A stretch of 5,082 nt of DNA, from the NCBI GenBank assembly GCA_012719255.1, contig JAAYAS010000025.1, positions 1 through 5,082 on the forward strand, given 5' to 3'. The position numbers and the translations under genes are program-made. The stretch comes from Microbacteriaceae bacterium. Lineage in GTDB: Bacteria; Actinomycetota; Actinomycetes; Actinomycetales; Microbacteriaceae. This document shows positions 3,028 through 5,082 of the stretch, in pieces. The notes beneath the pieces are model-generated. The model saw only the letters and a list, made by a program, of their open reading frames with translations. It searched no databases and was not told the DNA's origin. How positions within the stretch are numbered: the stretch's first letter is position 1; every line of letters starts with the position of its first letter.

Positions 3028-5082
3028 TCAGCGGAAGCGGAGCAGGCGCAGCGAGTTGAGCACGACGAACACCGAGCTGAACGCCATCGCGGCGCCGGCG
3101 ATCATCGGCGAGAGCATGCCGAGCGCGGCGAGCGGGATCGCGAGCACGTTGTAGCCGAACGCCCACACGAGGTTCTCGGCGATCACCCGGTTCGACTTGC
3201 GCGAGAGCCGCACCGCGTCGACCGCGGCGTCGAGCCCCTCGCGCACGAGGGTGATGTCGGCGGCCTGCATCGCGGCGTCGGTGCCGCCGCCCATCGCGAT
3301 GCCGAGGTCGGCGGTCGCGAGCGCCGGGGCGTCGTTGACGCCGTCGCCGATCATCGCGACGCGGTGGCCGCGGGTCTGCAGGCCGCGCACGAGGTCGGCC
3401 TTGTCGCCCGGCAGCACGCCGGCGATCACGCTCGGCTCGGCCGCATCCCCATCAGCATCCGCATCCGCATCCGCGATGCCGACCTCCGCCGCGACGGCGC
3501 GCGCGACCGGCTCGGCGTCGCCGGTGAGCAGCACCGGCCGCATCCCGAGCGCCCGCAGCTCGGCGATCGCGGCCGCGGAGGTCGCGCGCACGGCATCGGC
3601 GATGCCGATCACGCCGACCGGCTCGCCATCGACCGCGACAACGACACCGGTCTCGCCGCGCGCCCCCGCCTCGGCGACCGCGGCGCGGGCCGCCTCGGGC
3701 AGCGTCGCGGTCGGTCGGCCGATCGCGACCTCGAGGCCGTCGACGCGGGCGCGCACGCCGATGCCGGTCTCGCTGACGAACTCGGCGGCGGCGAGCGCCT
3801 CGGCGGCCTCGTCGTCGCGGGCCTCGACGATCGCGCGGGCGAGCGGATGCGCCGAGCCCTCCTCCACGGCGCCGGCGAGCGCGAGCAGCCGGGCGCGGTC
3901 GAGCGCGCCGAGCGGCACGACCGAGGCGACGCGCATCCGCCCCTCGGTGACGGTGCCGGTCTTGTCGAGCACGACGGTGTCGATGCGGCGGGCGCGCTCG
4001 AGCGCCTCGGGGCCGTGGATGAGGATGCCGAGCTGGGCGCCGCGGCCGGTGCCGGCGAGGATCGCCGTGGGGGTCGCGAGCCCGAGTGCGCAGGGGCAGG
4101 CGATGATGAGCACGGCCACGGCGGCGGTGAACGCCATGTCGGCGGTGCCGCCGGCGAGCAGCCAGACGGCGAGGGTGACGGCCGAGATCACGAGCACGAT
4201 CGGCACGAACACGCTCGAGATGCGGTCGGCGAGGCGCTGCGCCGCGGCCTTGCCCGATTGCGCGTCCTCGACCATCCGGCCCATGCGGGCGAGCTGGGTG
4301 TCGGCGCCGACGCGGCTCGCCTCGACGACGAGCCGGCCGTCGGTGTTCACGGTCGCGCCGATCACCTCGTCGCCCGGGCCGACGTCGACCGGGGCCGATT
4401 CGCCGGTGAGCATCGAGGCGTCGATCGCGGCGCGGCCGTCGACGACGCGGCCGTCGGTGGCGATGCGGTCGCCGGGGCGCACGACGAAGCGGTCGCCGAC
4501 GGCGAGCCGCTCGACCGGGATGCGCGTGCCGTCCTCGAGCTCGGCGTCGCGCGCGCCGAGGTCGAGCAGCGCCCGCAGCGCCGAGCCGGCCTCGCGCTTC
4601 GCGCGCGCCTCGAGGAAGCGGCCGAGCAGCAGGAAGGCGACGACCGCCGCGCCGACCTCGAGGTAGATGCTGCCGGCGCCCGATTCGGGGGTCGGCCGCC
4701 ACTCGAAGCCGTGGGTCATGCCGATCTCGCCGGCGTGGCCGAGCAGCAGCGCGTAGAGCGACCAGAGCGTCGCGGCGGTGACGCCGATCGACACGAGCGT
4801 GTCCATGCTCGTCGCGCCGTGGCGGGCGTTGCGCAGCGCGGCGCGGTGGAAGGGCCAGGCCGCCCAGGTGACGACCGGCAGCGCGAGCGCGAGCGACGCC
4901 CACTGCCAGCCGGGGAACTGCAGCGGCGGCACCATCGCCATCGCGACCACCGGCGCCGCGAGCACGGCGGCGACGATGAAGCGGATGCGGTAGCGCGCGG
5001 CCTCGTCGACCGGCGGCGCCTCGGGCGCGGGCTCGTGGGCGTCGTAGCCGGCGGCGCGCACCGCCTCGATGAGCTCGGCGGG
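3028..5082 (-). CDS. copA: Copper-exporting P1B-type ATPase, N-terminus beyond window
   Basis: This ATP-driven pump exports Cu(I) across the cytoplasmic membrane. The frame is open to the right edge, so the start lies outside; the GTG at 5061 is internal. Numbered from that GTG, 677 residues are visible. The bases before it encode PAELIEA, leading into VRAAGYDA, the usual end of a heavy-metal-binding (HMA) domain. Eight membrane segments follow: about 25-45, 53-70, 86-108, 132-150, 283-303, 309-335, 626-645 and 648-670. The actuator domain has TGES (219-222). The metal site has CPC (322-324) in segment 6, YN (637-638) in segment 7 and M-x-x-S-S (659-663) in segment 8, the Cu(I) subgroup pattern. 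The phosphorylated Asp is D366 in DKTGT. The nucleotide domain has His-Pro at 405-406 and G-I-G at 433-435. The P-domain has TGD (513-515) and GDGVNDAP (572-579). An unusual Asp/Ala insert sits near 530-544. Silver transport is also possible. No chaperone or CsoR-like regulator gene is in view. Confidence 0.95.
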   Translation of the reverse strand, partial: PAELIEAVRAAGYDAHEPAPEAPPVDEAARYRIRFIVAAVLAAPVVAMAMVPPLQFPGWQWASLALALPVVTWAAWPFHRAALRNARHGATSMDTLVSIGVTAATLWSLYALLLGHAGEIGMTHGFEWRPTPESGAGSIYLEVGAAVVAFLLLGRFLEARAKREAGSALRALLDLGARDAELEDGTRIPVERLAVGDRFVVRPGDRIATDGRVVDGRAAIDASMLTGESAPVDVGPGDEVIGATVNTDGRLVVEASRVGADTQLARMGRMVEDAQSGKAAAQRLADRISSVFVPIVLVISAVTLAVWLLAGGTADMAFTAAVAVLIIACPCALGLATPTAILAGTGRGAQLGILIHGPEALERARRIDTVVLDKTGTVTEGRMRVASVVPLGALDRARLLALAGAVEEGSAHPLARAIVEARDDEAAEALAAAEFVSETGIGVRARVDGLEVAIGRPTATLPEAARAAVAEAGARGETGVVVAVDGEPVGVIGIADAVRATSAAAIAELRALGMRPVLLTGDAEPVARAVAAEVGIADADADADGDAAEPSVIAGVLPGDKADLVRGLQTRGHRVAMIGDGVNDAPALATADLGIAMGGGTDAAMQAADITLVREGLDAAVDAVRLSRKSNRVIAENLVWAFGYNVLAIPLAALGMLSPMIAGAAMAFSSVFVVLNSLRLLRFR
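3455..3472 (-). repeat. GGATGC hexanucleotide microsatellite inside copA
   Basis: Three exact head-to-tail copies of GCATCC on the plus strand (3455-3460, 3461-3466, 3467-3472) encode alternating Asp-Ala. Related imperfect copies flank them (GCATCC at 3443-3448, ATCAGC between). The resulting DADADADGDA stretch lies in a loop of the ATPase P-domain. As the unit is 6 bases, length changes would stay in frame. Confidence 0.85.

Noticed and set aside
3197..4666. Plus-strand open frame of 489 codons, and a shifted minus-strand frame at 3452-4903
   Set aside because: Both lie within copA, whose catalytic motifs are complete. Their products are Ser/Ala/Thr-rich and Arg-rich strings without recognisable domains.
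5059..5061. GTG 5061 as the start of copA
   Set aside because: The frame stays open to the window edge and the residues before it continue the end of an HMA metal-binding domain, so the true start is outside.

Overview
The window is very GC-rich. It reads as a piece of chromosome from a high-GC actinobacterium. The base composition, the sorting signal of LAxTG type (the class E sortase form found in Actinobacteria) and the protein styles fit a member of the Microbacteriaceae or a relative. The genus cannot be told from this sequence. No rRNA, tRNA, CRISPR array, insertion sequence or phage gene is visible, and no gene-free stretch reaches 300 bases.

Layout, left to right. Positions 1-265 (+) hold the C-terminal end of an MFS transporter of the UMF1/Atg22-like type. 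All other genes lie on the minus strand. In transcription order (right to left) they are: a P1B-type copper-exporting ATPase, cut at its N-terminus by the window edge (5082-3028); a small GNAT acetyltransferase (2964-2470); a secreted surface protein with a Thr/Pro repeat stalk and a LAATG sorting signal (2292-1363); and a diverged paralog of that protein with a membrane tail but no sorting signal (1143-262). The last gene meets the MFS gene tail to tail, with overlapping stop codons.

The ATPase would move Cu(I) out of the cytoplasm. It has no copper chaperone or regulator gene within the window. The GNAT gene looks like an independent housekeeping or modification enzyme and its substrate is unknown. 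The two surface proteins are the least familiar part. Both have a signal peptide, an all-beta-looking domain of about 160-180 residues closed by two cysteines, a disordered Pro-rich stalk and a C-terminal membrane helix. Shared motifs show that they are tandem duplicates that have diverged. A strong hairpin terminator separates them, and each has its own ribosome binding site and possible promoter, so they are probably separate transcription units.

The most notable non-coding signal lies in the leader of the LAATG protein gene. A 14-position inverted repeat with one mismatch (2300-2313 with 2349-2362) would pair the Shine-Dalgarno sequence with an upstream arm. This is a candidate translational switch. 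Other points are a 21-bp tandem repeat encoding the stalk, a GGATGC microsatellite that adds an Asp/Ala insert to the ATPase P-domain, and short 13-bp inverted repeats upstream of both surface-protein genes.
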